Made by a program: the position numbers and the translations under genes. Source: Psilocybe azurescens (taxonomy: Eukaryota; Basidiomycota; Agaricomycetes; Agaricales; Agrocybaceae). From it: a stretch of 64,000 nt of DNA. The notes under the pieces are model-generated. The model was not told the origin of the DNA, searched no databases, and was given only the letters and a program-made list of their open reading frames with translations. The stretch is from assembly GCA_023853785.1 (NCBI GenBank), contig JAJIRX010000196.1:62001-126000 (forward strand), written 5' to 3'. The first letter of the stretch is position 1. Every line of letters begins with the position of its first letter. This document shows positions 41,068 to 57,134 of this stretch, in pieces.

Positions 41068-44000
41068 ATGTCTTCTATCATCCACGCCGTTTCGGAGAGA
41101 ATCGACTACTTTGCGCAGACTAGGGCTCCCCTCAATACCGATGGAGCACGTCCGCGCTCTGGGGTTGTGCAGGAGTGCGTTGACACAGTCAACAGTTTGG
41201 TGGTCAGCCCACCGGCGACTGCGGCTGACTTGGTGAGTGCTCGTGAAAGCTTGGGGGTTTTTTTTTTTAGTCGGCGGCTGACAGTTATATAGCCCGCGCT
41301 CTTGGACGCCTTTCGAAATTCAGACAGTATCGATGACAGAAAGCTATTGGTGAGTAGATTGTTATTTGAGACTGGTGGATTTGAATATTTATTGATTGTT
41401 TCCGTTTAGTTGGAGAAAGTTCTCGTCGCCATGTCCAGACTGCAAAACTTTGACTTGTCCAAGAATCTACAGAAACAAGTAATCAAGCTTCGTATGTATT
41501 AGCGATTCAGGGGCTCGATACCCATTAAATTACTGACGGAATCAAATTCGGTCTTCCCCATTTTTCTAGTTTACAACGACCTTCCTCATCCACCAAGCGG
41601 GTATATAGCGGATTTGACGCCTCAGTTTCAGGCCAACGTGGCTGTTCCTCCCCAACGTCAAGGCTACGTAAAGTACGCGTATAGGGCGGCGGATGGCTCG
41701 AATTACAACCCGCTTCGACCAGGGCTGGGAAAAGCTGGAAGTCCGTATGCTCGTTCCGTCCCTTCGACGAACGTCTCTCCGAGATCCGCACTCCCCGATG
41801 CTGGACTCGTCTTTGACATGCTTCTCAAGCGGGATAAGTTTGTGGAGCATCCCGGGGTATTTCAGCGCTGTTCTTCGCGTTTGCGGATTTGGTTATCCAT
41901 TCCATTTTTAATACGAACCATACGGATTGGACGGTGAATGATGCGAGTAGTTATTTGGACTTGAGTGTGTTGTATGGGAGCAATGAGAGGCAGGTTGAGT
42001 CGGTGAGAAGGAGGGATGGCTCGGGGAAGTTGTTGGATGATGTGTTTGCGGATGGGAGGTTGTTGTTGATGCCGCCTGCTTCGTGTGCGCTGCTTATTTT
42101 GCTCAATCGAAACCACAACGTGAGCTCATGACTCTCGGGATATCTGTTTCTTGTGGCTAACCAGGATTTTTTTTATGTTTAGTTTATTGCTCAGAGGATT
42201 TTGGATATCAATGAGAATGGCAATCTTAGTCAGCCTTATCCAGAGGATGCTGGAGCAAAGCAGGCACAGGACGACGAGATCTTCCAACGCGCGCGTCTGG
42301 TCAACTGTGGATATTTCATGCAAATTATTCTCGGTGGTACGTATAACGGCCAAACTATCTTTTTCATACGACTAACTGGGTTTGATATAGACTATGTAGG
42401 CGCGATTCTAGGTTTAGTTCGGGATGGAAGTGATTGGAGGCTAGACCCCCTCATGGTACGATGGTTGAAAGTTATTCCATTTGCTCGCTTGCTAATGACG
42501 ATCCCTCCATGTTCTATAGACCATACGCGACACTAATCATGAATTTGTTCCTACTGGTGAAGGAAACGTTGTTTCAATCGAGTTTAATCTCCTGTACCGG
42601 TGGCATGCGACTCTCTCGCAGCCCGATACAGCGTGGACAACCAACACTTTCAACAAACTGTTCGAGGGCGCTGATCCCAACGATGTACGTCTTCAATGCA
42701 TCGTCGTTATGATCACTGCTGTGATGGTGGCGCATCTCTTTTATTAATGTTCTGATCTCCACCTGTTGGAATGTTTCTTGTCTTATTATAGATCACGATC
42801 CAGAAATTCAAGGAAGCGGCGCACAAACATTTGATTCCTCCTGCAAATGTGCAGGAGTGGACGTTTGGGAACCTGAAGCGGGGTGCTGATCATCGTTTTG
42901 GGGACGATGATTTGGCGAATATCTTGCACAATGCTACGGAAGCCCGTGCGGGCGCGTTCAAGGCCAGGGGGATACCGGAGGCGCTGAGAATTATTGAGGT
43001 TATGGGAATTGAGCAGTCTAGGAGCTGGGGAGCTTGTTCGGTGCGGCTTGTTTTTGATGCGCGCATGTGTGAAGTTCAAGGGCTGATTTATGGTTTAATT
43101 TTAGTTGAACGAGTTTAGAAAGTTTCTAGGGCTCAAACGTGGGTTCTTTGATCCTTCATTGGTTGATTATGGGTTGATTGATTAACTTTTTGATAGCATA
43201 TTCGACGTTTGAAGAATGGAACCCGAATCCTGAAATTCATGTGAGTACTGCCTGAGTGCACCTGGGGCTGACTAGATATTTATCTTTTCTTGTTATAGAA
43301 CGTTGCGGCGTCACTCTACAGGGACATCGATAATCTCGAGCTTCATGTACGTTTGGGACTGGCATTTCTCTTTACCAGATATTGATGCAGAATGATAATC
43401 AAGGTGGGACTCCAAGCTGAGGAAACCAAGTTACCTGGCGAAGGTGCCGGACTGTGCCCTGGATACACGATCTCGAGGGCCATCTTGGCCGATGCAGTGT
43501 CGTTGACCAGAGGTGATAGGTTCATGACCACGGATTTCACTCGTAAGTTTGCATGTCTACTTTACAGGCAGAATGAATCGCTAAAAGCCGTCAATAGCAT
43601 TCAATCTTACAGCTTGGGGGTATCAAGACTGCCAATATGATCATCAAGATGGCTCGTACGGAGGTCTCCTTACGAAACTTCTCTTCAGGACTTTGCCAGA
43701 CCACTACCCCCGAGGATCTGCTTACGCACATTTCCCGTTTTTGGTCCCTAGTTACATGAAGACAAACCTGGAAACGACCAATCCGGCGCTTGTTCCGAAG
43801 TATACTTGGACTCGACCGCGGCCTCCGCCATCTCTTTCTATTGTTGATACCTTTGATGGGGTGAAGCAGGTTCTGGGGGATGCCGATTCATTTATGTCTG
43901 CATATGACGGACGTCTTTTCACAGTCGCGGAACCTGTTCTTGGAGCGAGACAGGTAATAATATATCAATTCAGGATTATTGAGGAGTGCGTTTTAATGAT

Positions 44001-45733
44001 CTTTTTAAAATTCCAGGCCGGAGTGATCACACTCGAAGACGAGGAAAGGGTGCAAAACGCCCTCGATGCCTGCAGGAAGAAGTTTACTGCTGGGACTTCG
44101 GACGTGTCCAGAAGCATCTTCGTCAAGCCTGATTCGAGCACTGCCGATTTCTTTGGAAGAAGGACGAGCGCCTTGATTAGGGAGAAGTCTTATGATAATG
44201 GAGGCATGGTGGCGTATGTGGACATTGTAAAGGATGTTATTAACGCCGTTCCTATTCACTGGATCTGTCAAGAAATTGTGGGTCTTTGCAACCTTTTATG
44301 GCTTGTCACCAATGGTTAATGACGAATAGGTTGGCCTTCCTCTGAAGACTGAATCGAATCCGCACGGCGCTTGGTACGAACGCGATACGTGTGAGAAGTT
44401 TGAACAAATCGCTCGGTATGTTCTATACGCATATCTACTAGTCAGAGGGAAGAACTCATCTTTATTTTTCTAGATATGTGTACCTCAACTTCGATCCTGT
44501 CGATGATTGGAAGTTGCGCGAAGCCTCTCAGAAGGGCTTCAAGGAACTCGTTGGAATCGTCGAGGGGCACATCAATGGACTTCAATCCGCGGTATTTCAT
44601 TTCCTGCCGATAGTAGTTATGACAGTTTTGCTGACATCTTAACTCTCCCACAATAGATCTCGCTGAAGGATCGTGAGAACCATATCGGAATTGAAAGCTA
44701 CAAATGTCACGACTTCCTCAGGAAATTTATGGGTTCTTTGGCTCAGGGTGAAGGCAAGAGCCGCCCTCGAGAGTTTGCAGCCCAGGTTGTCGCTGCTATT
44801 ATCCCTAGTACGGCTCTCTACTCCCAGACGATTGGTCAAGTTGTGGATTTCTATTTTGGGGACGGCAAAGACGGTGCACGTGAGGAAATTGTCAGGCTTG
44901 TGGACTCAGATGAAGAAAGCGCTCGCGAAAAAGTAATGTGTTATGTTTACGAAGCGCTGCGTGAGTTATATATTGCTTTTCTTGATGATATGATTAGCTA
45001 AAATTGGGATCTACAGGCTTGAACCCTCCTGTTGGCGGTGCATACAGGACTGCTACGAGAGACACAAACATTGGACCTATCAATGTGAAAGCCGGTGACC
45101 ATGTCTTTGCCAGTATTCTCAATGCAAACCGTGATGTACGTCAAGTTAATCGCTTCCAATTTGGTGCCTTCTCTCAATATCAATTTCGCAGGCATCCGTG
45201 TTCAGGCCTGATCCATCCAGGACTGATGGCTCGCGTTCGTCTTTCCAATATGATATGATATCTTTTGGCGTCAATGGGTACGACTTTTCACTGCCCTTGG
45301 GATTAGGACATAACTGAAACGCACATTGCGCATTCTAGACTCATGACTTCCGAATTCTTCAAAGCGGTAAGTCACGTTTACACTTCGCAGATGTGATTTT
45401 GCTTAATTAATTATATATAGACTGTTCCTCATGTACTCCGTGCTATCTTTGGTCTATACAATCTTCGAAGAGGTCCCGGGCAATCAGGCTCGTTCACAAG
45501 GTACGTTATTATCACCTATTTTTTGATCAGGAGACCATTCTAAAATATAATTTATTTCACAGATTCGTGGAGGATTGGCATGGCACCCAACAAACACATT
45601 ATATTTCTAGACGAGGGCTTGTAACACCCTTCCCAGACTCTTTAGTTGCCCAGGTAAGCTGATACTTTATGACGTACCAATGATATGTCTCGCTGATAGA
45701 TTTTGACAGTTCACAAGAACTGGCAGGCCATAA
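41068..45733 (+). CDS. ppo: Ppo-type fatty-acid dioxygenase with P450-like C-terminal domain
   Basis: Psi-factor-producing oxygenase: a haem peroxidase domain that oxygenates linoleate, fused to a P450 domain that rearranges the hydroperoxide. The start MSSIIHAVSERIDYFAQTR opens a multi-exon gene. Dioxygenase motifs: NTNHTDWTVNDASSYLDLSV, YGSNERQVESVR and the EFNLLYRWHATLSQPD segment carrying the catalytic Tyr and proximal His. P450 half: IHWICQEIVGLP and YVYEALR (ExxR helix). At the expected Cys-loop the frame reads ISFGVNG, then an intron, then LMTSEFFKATVPHVLRAIFG. No Cys ligand is present, as in some Ppo enzymes that only perform the first step. A break at the G run 41854-41857 is repaired by a fifth G (HPGGISALFFAFADL). 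Products regulate sporulation and fruiting in related fungi. Confidence 0.93.
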
Positions 45734-46148
45734 TTTACACTGGATCATTCCAAAAGCATGCATTTTTCATTTGTATATCTCATATCATCTTGTAAACATC
45801 TTGTATACCGGCATAGTCATCAGTAGCATAATTTATATCCATTGCTTGTATTTATTGCACTTCGAATTTATCTCGTTCATCTTGATTGGAAATAATATTG
45901 GGAGGGATCTTATCTTATCAATGAGATTCAGAATGATTACCCGATTTGTAGTTGTTGGTTGAAGGTACGTGACGGTCGCGTCTCCTGAAATCAACACCGA
46001 CTTCCTTCCAGTACATACTCATCCATTCATCCTCTTTCTCCCTTTCTTCTCCGTGTTAATCCACCCCCGGACGCGCATATATCTATACCTGCTATTGCTT
46101 TCACAAATCCTCTGCATGAACATCTGATCACGACCTTTTCAATCACTC
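45734..46148. other. intergenic, myosin upstream region
   Basis: About 415 bases, AT-rich at the left and pyrimidine-rich at the right just before the myosin start. No TATA box stands out. Confidence 0.45.
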
Positions 46149-49100
46149 ATGCCGGCTCCTCGACTGTCCCAGAGCGCCGAGGCAGCCAGAGCCGCTGCTC
46201 AGCAAGCAGAATTTAACGAGAAGAAATGGGTTTGGGTTCCTGACGTTAGAGAGGGTTATCTTGCAGGATGGGTGAACAAGGAAGAGGAAGATTCTGCAGA
46301 AGTTATCATGGCAGCTGGAGGAGAGGTTTGTGAATCAACATTGTAGTCGTTGACAATACAATAACCTTGTCATAAGTTTCGGAGAGTGCGCTTCGAAGAG
46401 CTGTTCAAGATGAACCCTCCGAAATTCGACCGAGTGGAAGATATTGCCGATCTTACCTTTCTCAATGAAGCTAGCGTTGTGCATAACCTTCGCCTGAGAT
46501 ATGGCTCCGGCGCTATATATGTTAGTTATTGTTATCTTCTTAAAAGGACTGATGGTGAGACCTGCTTGCTTTCAGACCTATTCTGGCCTTTTCCTTGTCG
46601 CTATAAATCCATACCAACATCTGCCACTCTACTCTGATGCTATCATACAGCAATATCGAGGTAAGAGACGTGATGAGAACCCCCACATGTATTTGCGGTC
46701 GCCGAACGGGCGTGGGTCAATATGGGTGACGAACGAGAGAATCAGAGCATTCTCATCACGTACGTTTACACCCTGGCTCAAACCCGTCGTAATATTCAAC
46801 TTTATTCCATAGAGGAGAGTCCGGTGCTGGGAAGACGGAAAGCACAAAGAAGGTTATCCAATACTTAGCGGCCATTGCGACAGATGTTCATCAACCCCCG
46901 CACAATCGCACTCAAGATCAAATACTTTGACATCTATACCCACAACTGGACTACCTCGAAGTCGGTCAATACGTCATGGACACACGGCCTCTTCATCCTC
47001 TGGTGCTGGTTCTCTCCTGACAGCCAAAGGACGACTTGGTCTTCTCGAGCGTCAGATTCTCCAAGCGAACCCTATCCTAGAAGCATTCGGCAATGCGCAG
47101 ACCCAACGGAACAATAATTCTAGTCGTTTCGGGAAGTTCGTTCGAATCATGTTTGCGCCTGACGGCAGTATTGCTGGGGCAAATATCGATTGGTATCTCC
47201 TGGAGAAGAGCAGAGTTGTTTTCAGGAGTGAGGCTGAGCGCAGCTTCCATGTTTTTTACCAACTAATGGCTGGGGGTGGAGAGCTGAAAGGTGAGCAAAC
47301 AACGAGAAATATTCAACATTGCTTACATTCCCGTAGATCAACTTCTACTTGAGGGACAGGTAGAGGATTACGAATTCCTCAATAAAAGCAGGCGAGAGGT
47401 GGACGGAGTGGATGATAGGGTAGATTGGAATGCTTTAGTCGTAAGTTGCTTAATAGCATTTTGGAATGTCAAATTACTCACATTTTGGACAGGGCGCGTT
47501 AAATGTCGTCGGTTTCGATTCCTCTGAGCAAATCGATCTGTTCCGAATCGTCGCGGCTATTCTCCATATCGGAAACATCACAGTAACGTCAACCAGGTCC
47601 GACGATGCTGCTATGCCTGACGCAGCCCAAGCAGAGCGAGTCTGTCACCTTCTCGGCATTCCCATTGCAGAGTTCACACGGGCAGTACTTCAGCCTCGAG
47701 CGCTCGCAGGACGAGAATGGGTCACACAAGCACGAACGCGACAGCAGGCCGTGGACGAGCTCTCTGCATTATGCAAGACACTGTACGAGAAGTCGTTTGG
47801 AGCGCTCGTGGAGCGGATAAATCGCGCTCTAGATCGTCCCTCCTCGAAAGCAACATTCATCGGAGTTCTCGACATTGCAGGATTCGAAATTTTCGAAGTC
47901 AACGGCTACGAACAATTGTTAATCAACTATACCAATGAAAAGCTGCAACAATTCTTCAATCATCATATGTTTGTTCTTGAGCAGGAGGAATACACTAGGG
48001 AGGGTATTCACTGGGATTATGTCAATTTTGGATTAGATTTGCAGCCTACAATTGACTTGATCGAGTCAAGCGGAAACATCATCGGCATTCTAAGCTTCCT
48101 GGACGAAGAATGCATCATGCCTAAAGCCGACGACCGTACCTTTACGAACAAACTCAATGCAATGTGGACTGGCCAGAATCAGGACGAAGACGATGCACAC
48201 CCAGGGAAATCGAAATATGAGCCATCGCGATTCGAGCAGGGATTCATCATCCAGCACTATGCTGCGAAAGTTGAATATCGAACGGATGGCTGGCTCGAGA
48301 AGAACAAGGATCCTTTGAATGACAATCTCACCCGTGTTCTGGCGGCGTCCTCGGAGCGATACGTGGCGAACCTCTTCGCGGAGTATGCAGAGCAGCCATC
48401 AGGGACGAGTGGTGGTGCGCATACGTTCACTGTTGGGAGAAAGAGGCCGATGAAGAAGGGAGCGTTCCGGACTGTTGCTCAGCGACATAAGGAACAGCTT
48501 TCGAGTTTGATGGCCCAACTTAGGGCGACCCAACCGCATTTCGTGCGATGCATCGTCCCGAACACCCATAAGAAGCCCGGTCGAATGGATGTCCCACTCG
48601 TTTTGGACCAGCTGCGATGTAATGGTGTTTTGGAGGGAATACGTATCGCGAGACTTGGTTATCCGAACAGGCTTCCATTCGTCGAGTTCCGCCAGCGTTA
48701 CGAGATCTTGACGCCTGGTATACTGCCAAAAGGATATATGGACGGGAGGGAGGCATGTAGGAGGATGGTCAATGCATTAGAACTCGACGATACTATCTTC
48801 AAGTTAGGGACTTCGAAGATCTTCTTCAAGGCTGGGGTGCTGGCCGAACTCGAGGAGAGGAGGGATATGCTTTTGTTTGATATTTTCTCGAAGTTGCAGG
48901 CTGTTGCTAGGATGTGGACCACAAGGAGGCAGATGAAGAAGATCCTCAACCGTGCGACGGCGATCAAGACCATTCAGCGCAATGCTAGAGTTTATGGCGA
49001 TTTGCGTGATTGGCCCTGGTGGCAGTTGTATACGAAGGTATATTTATTATTTATAGATTGTTATGGATTGGCGAATACTTATTTATCTTCATCTTTAGGT

Positions 49101-52100
49101 TCGACCCTTGCTCGCAGCCACACGCAACGACGAGGAATTGCGACAGAAAGAGCTCGAACTTGCGTTGATCAGGGAGAGAGCGGAAAGAGACAAGCAGGAA
49201 CGGCAGGCTCTCGAAAAGCTGAAGATGACCTTGGAAGCTGAGAAAAGGAAGGTAGAGGCCGATCTGGAGGCCGAGCGTTCTTTGGCCCTGGATAAGGACG
49301 CTCTTCTCGAACGCAGCAAGAAACGAGAAAGCGAGCTCGATGAGGAGATCAATGCCCTTCAAGCCGACATCTCAACGCTGGACTCGCAGTTGAGCCGCGC
49401 AATGCGTTTGCAGAAGGAGAGCGAAGACAAGTATGACAAGCTTCGGGAGGCTTTTGATCAAGCGGCTGAGCATCTTGTTCGGTTGGAGCAAGGCGAGAAT
49501 ACATGGAGTACAAGGGAAGTGGAGCTGACTGAAGAGTTGAGAAAGGCGCATGAGGAGATTGAGGCATTGCAGATCGATTTGGAGGGTATTCAGGATGTCT
49601 CTGAGGAGCTGCGAAGCCTGGCTTTGCAGCGTGAAGAGGACTTGGCAAGGACAAAGGAACGGATGGACTCTGCTGTTAATGATTTGCGAGGGAAATTGGA
49701 TGCTGAAGTACGAAATAGGTGTGTTTAACTGGTCACTTGTCCCAAATGCATATGCTCATTGCGCTTTAGGGATCTCGTCAAGGAAAAGGCTGATCATATG
49801 GAGAACGAGGCTCGGCAGGCGAAGGATCAGCTTGCAGAGCTGGGCCGGACGGCCACCGAATATTCAACGATGATTCAGAAGAAGGAGGACCAGATAGCGG
49901 AGTTGGTCGCTCAACTAGAAGAATTGAAGCAAGAGCACGATAACGCTTCAATGGAAATTTTGGAACTTCGCGCGGATATCGACACGATCGATGCTCAGCT
50001 TGCTGCTGAGAAGAAGGATCATGCGGCTGATATTGCCTCCAGAGGCAAACTGCAAGACGAGATGGATGAGCTCCGCGCTCTTCTGGCAACCAAGACGACA
50101 GAAGCCACACGTCGATTTGAGGTGGAGAAGAGCAAGGAACTGGAACTTGTCGATCTACGCGGCCAGTGCAACAATCTTCAGCAAGAACTGACAGAGCTTC
50201 GTCGTTCTGCCTTGGAGAACCAGAACAAATTGAAGTTAGAACTGGAGCATATTGCTCGAGAGCATACTTCGCTCCAGCATAGTCATACGTCACTCCTCGA
50301 TCGCGAGAGGGCCGCTCAGTCTCAGCTTTCAAAATCTCAAGCTCAGTTAGCAGAGCTCGAGAAAGCGAAACGAGCCATAGACTCGGAACTTTTGGCGCTC
50401 AAATCGCGCCAGCATGAAAGTCAAGATCAATTAGCTGAAGCTTCACGGATTAAAGAGGTATGCAATGCGTTGTTTCTACGCATGCACCATTATTTATCTT
50501 TGTTATAGAATCTTGAACGACAATTGACTGCAGCCCAAGACAAATATCGTAACTTTGAGGATGTCGTCCTTGATTTCCAACGCGAGCAAGATACTCGACT
50601 GAAAGAGCTGGATGCTGCTCGCAAGCAACTGGAAACAGAAATGACCAAACGGATCCAGCTCGAGAAGACTGCTTCGACTCAAAAAGCCGAGATCATCAAA
50701 TTGAAGGACCGTAATGCGAAACTTGAAAAGGAACTAAACAACACCATCAAGGAGCTGAAAGACAGGCAGTTCGAGGTCAAGCAGCTCGTATCCAAACAGG
50801 ACAAGACCATCGTTGAGCATGTCCATGTTCTTGAGGAAGCAAAACGAGTGACGGATCGGCAACTTCAGGAGGCCCAAATTGAGCTGGAGAAAAATGCTGC
50901 TTTCATTCGGTCTTTGCAACTGGTTAAGCTAAAGACGGCGCGTGAGGTCGAGGATCTGAGTCTTAAGCAGGAACGAGATATTAGAACCAAAGAGCATGAG
51001 ACGAGGTTGCAAGAGAAGAGGGCAGATGAGGCGGCTGTTCGATTCGAGGCGGAGAGGCGTGCAAGGCAGGAGGCGGAACTCCAAGTACATCGGGTGCAAA
51101 GCGAGCTGGATAAGACACGGGAGCGTGAACAAGACCTGAATGAACAGCTCGTCGCTGCTCAACGATCTAAGGCTGCTTTGGAAGGAGAACTCGACAGGCT
51201 TGCGGCGGATGCAGAGACTGGCGACTCGTTGGCCAAGTTACAGAGGGAATACGAAACCCGAATTGCCCAGCTTGAAACGCAGCTGGACGAATCAGAGCTT
51301 GCAAGAGCTACCTCAAATAGGATCCAGGACCAAATCGAACGCCAACACGCCGAGATTCGTGAGCTTGTTTTGGCGAGTAACCCCACAGATAGGAGCTTCC
51401 ATTCCAATCTCCTCCACCAATTCGAACTTGCGGAAGATGCTCTACGAAAGGAACTATCCGTTAAATCGAAGAATCCAAGGCTCAGCGGGGCGAATGAACT
51501 TCGGCCCATGTCTGCGTACTCTACACCTAGAAAGGCTTCGTCGAAAGGCGGTTCGCGGATTGAAGATGCTGCTCGAGCGTCTGAGAAGCAGGTGGCTGTG
51601 CTCAAACAACAACTCCAGCTACTCGAGGTTCAGATGGCCGCATCTGAGCGCGTGAGACGGCATCTCGAGAATTCTGTGCGCGATTTGACGGCGGAGCTTA
51701 GCAAGAGCGATGGATCGAAACATTTCTTGGAGCAATATAAGGCTCATCTGGTGAGCGAGAACGAGAAGCTCACAGAGTTGCTCCAGGAGGAGGCAGAAGC
51801 TCGTCGAAGCGCTGAAGCTGCTCGGATTGACGGTGTTCAGGCGATTTGGACGAAATTCCAGCAGACTATTGCAGAAGAACGCGAGAATTATGCTCGTCTT
51901 GAGGAATCGAGGAAAGCTCTTGTAAGACATTTTTTCAATCTAGGGATGGTAAAATTTTCATGTTATTCATTCTAGCTTGTTCAACAAAGAACCAGCCAAG
52001 GCGAATTGGAGGCCCAACGCACTCAACTACGGGACCTAACGACTGTTAAGAACCAGCTGCAAAATGAAGTTGCTCATCTCAAGGAACAGCATGAGATATC

Positions 52101-54066
52101 GAAGATGGATGCAATCAGTAGGCAGTATTTCGAATTAGAGTATCTGACTTGTCTGATTTTTTGATATTGCAGATGCTAAACGACAACTACAGAAGCGCAT
52201 GCAAGATGAAGAAGTGGCCCAGTCTTCGTCGAACGCTGCTCAGTCAGGTGATGCTGCCTGTTCTTCCACAAATATACTTACTAATGGATGTTGAGTAGAA
52301 CTGAAGGTGGTTATCGAAGCTCTTCAAGCCAATGAACAGGTACTGCAAGCCCGATATGAAGCAGCTGAAATTGAGCGCGTGAAAGCAGTAAGCGTAGACC
52401 ATCAAAGTGAGAGAATGACACTTGGTCAAGTCTTTGGGATAATGTGCTCATGTGACTCTTATTCGCAGCTCGTCGACAATTGGGCGAAGTACAAGCTTCT
52501 CTTACGAAGGCCTCAGAAGACTTCAAGAAATCATTGAAGTCAAGGGAACGCCGCATCCAAGCCTTGGAGGCTGAACTTGACAAGGAGGGTCGGGAATCAT
52601 CCGAAACCAGTCAGCTTCGCCAGCGGCTGTCGGAAGAATTGGAGGATGAGAGAGAGCAGCATCAGAAAGATCTCTCCGAACGTGATTTCACAATCGATCA
52701 AACGCGGAAGAAATACCAAGGCAAGTTCCTCACTTCTTTAATCAATTTCATTTAGTCCTCTTTTTAACTTCCACGGAACACTGCAGCCGAACTCGCGCAA
52801 TTGAGTGAAGGTAAGATCATGATTGATATAGACGACCTTCATGGTTTCTGATACTACATTTCCCAGAACTCCAATCGCAAAGGGATGGCTTGAGCAGACT
52901 TCGCGATGAGAATCGCAAGCTCAGATCCGATCATGACGCCTTGCAGCTGAAATATGACGACGAAGTCTATAATGGCAAAGAGTGGAGAAAAGATAAGGAG
53001 CGTATGGAGACCAAGGTCAAGAACATCGAGTCAGCGTACGAGGCTTCGACTGCCGCTCAGGCAGAACAACAGTCGCAAATTGTGGCACTGCACGGCCAAG
53101 TCCGAGAACTTCGTGGCGTCTTGGACGATGCGGAGGCCGATAGGTCGCTTCTGCAGAAGGCTCGCCGTGCGTTGCAGGCAGAGTTGGAAACTATCAAGTT
53201 GGATTACGTCGATTCGAACAAGATGTCGTCCGACCCCGAATTCCAGAGACTTCAGTTGAAGAAGCAGGATCTCGAACGCTCGCTGGAAGAGCAGGAGGAT
53301 CGCGTTTCCAATGCCACGGAACGTTTGAGGAAGGCTGAATCTCTTGCAGCGGAATACAAGGCTGAGCTTGACAAAGTACAAGATGCGAATTCGAAATTGG
53401 ATCAACGGAATGTAAGAACTCGATATCCTCAATCTGAAGCCTTGTTGATGAATCCTCGGATATCAGGCCAGTCTTGAAAAGCAGAACAAAGAGTTGAACG
53501 TTCACATTGTCGATCTTGAGACTAGGTCGTATGCAAGCTCTCCGCGCGCAACACCTGGGTCTCGTCGGATGGAAAGCCGAATTGAAGAGTTGACTAACCA
53601 ACTTCAGCAGTCCAATAAGGATAGGAGGGAGAGCGGAAGATTAAAGCGGACGCCGGACAAGTCGCAAGAAGCCAAACCGCAGCTCGGTGAAAATGATCGA
53701 CAAAAGGCAAAGTTGGAGTCGTATGAGACGCAGATACAGGGCATGCGCCAGAGCATGGATGCAATGGTATGTCAGTAAAATGCAGCATTTTTTGTTTTAA
53801 ACTTGGTTGACGACCCGTTACATATTATGATTGTAGCAAACGGAAGAAAACAAGCTCCAAGCGGCAAAACGTCGAGCGGAACGTGAGGCGTCCGATTACA
53901 AACAAAAAGTTCTCAGGTCCGTGTGCAATATACGCTTCTTTCTGAACTTTTCTGACGTTTTTGCAAATGCAGCATGGAGCGAGAACTTGAACGATTACGA
54001 ACCCGATTGGAAGGGCCAATAGCTCCGGAACGGACAGGAGGGACGTTTATTGCTCCTCGCAAATAA
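46149..54066 (+). CDS. class II myosin heavy chain
   Basis: Conventional myosin of the cytokinetic ring. Start [20 protein letters not shown], then the SH3-like region [17 protein letters not shown]. Motor motifs: [12 protein letters not shown]-loop [47 protein letters not shown] (switch I), [20 protein letters not shown] (switch II), [14 protein letters not shown] and [19 protein letters not shown]. An IQ-like helix ([20 protein letters not shown]) precedes WWQLYTK and a coiled coil of roughly 1,400 residues. The tail ends GGTFIAPRK. Loop 1 holds a Ser/Thr/Arg-rich insert of about 40 residues. Two breaks lie in C runs at 46680-46684 and 46895-46899; a sixth C in each restores [14 protein letters not shown] and the loop. 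The intact coiled coil argues for sequence error. Confidence 0.96.
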
Positions 54067-54363
54067 CGACGAATGATTGGTTTTGTTGTTTATGTATAGT
54101 GTACTTACTGACTTGGAAGCGTACGATTACGACGATGTGCATAGCTACGTTCATCTGTATTATGTTTTTGCAGCACGACATGTATTTAATGATAATGTGA
54201 TGTGATGATGATTTGGGCGGCTTTTAAAGTGGGCGTTGTTCTTGATTTGGCGAGATCTTACAAAGAAGATACATTCTACAAGTACTTACTACATTCAAGT
54301 TGCTGGCGGCGCTTATCCCCTCTCTCTTCTCTGTACCACCATATTCCTCTTTCTCTATCCCAA

Positions 54364-56601
<2,238 letters not shown>

Positions 56602-57134
56602 GGAGCGGATGGTTGACAGCAAGCAACCAACAAAAACGTTTATTTTTATTTCGATGTCGTTTAGCACCTTTAACCGACCGGTCAATCTTCTCTTCGTCTT
56701 CTGTTTGTGCGTTCTTCCGCTTCGTGTACTCCGTTTGATTTGTTGATACGACTGGTCTTTACATCGCCTTGTATTTATTTTCTGTGTTTCTGTACCTGGG
56801 ACAATTACCTTTTGTCGTATATTTATGTATTTCGTGACCTTTTTTCACTCCTTCTGTTCCTTGGTCTTGTAGTAGGGAGAGAACAGACAATGCCATTCAC
56901 AGGGTATAACCACCAGGTGTAATATACAAAGCGAAAGAAGAAACAGCGAAATACAAACTAACTCGAACACCAAAAGCAAGAAAAGAATGGACTAGGTAAT
57001 AACCTCACCAGGGGGTCTTTCCAAAATAAAATACAAGACTACGAAGATCGAATCAAATGGGAGATTGCATACCCGGAACTCGTGAGGCAACGTCTCACCT
57101 TCCACTGAAGAGAACTGCTTGGTTTGGTTGGGAA
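56602..57134. other. intergenic between convergent genes
   Basis: About 530 bases between the kinase stop and the stop of the MARVEL-like gene. Pyrimidine-rich then purine-rich; no gene seen. Confidence 0.5.

Noticed and set aside
49778..50332. 184-codon minus-strand frame inside the myosin tail
   Set aside because: Antisense of the coiled-coil repeat pattern; no domain and no start or splice support.
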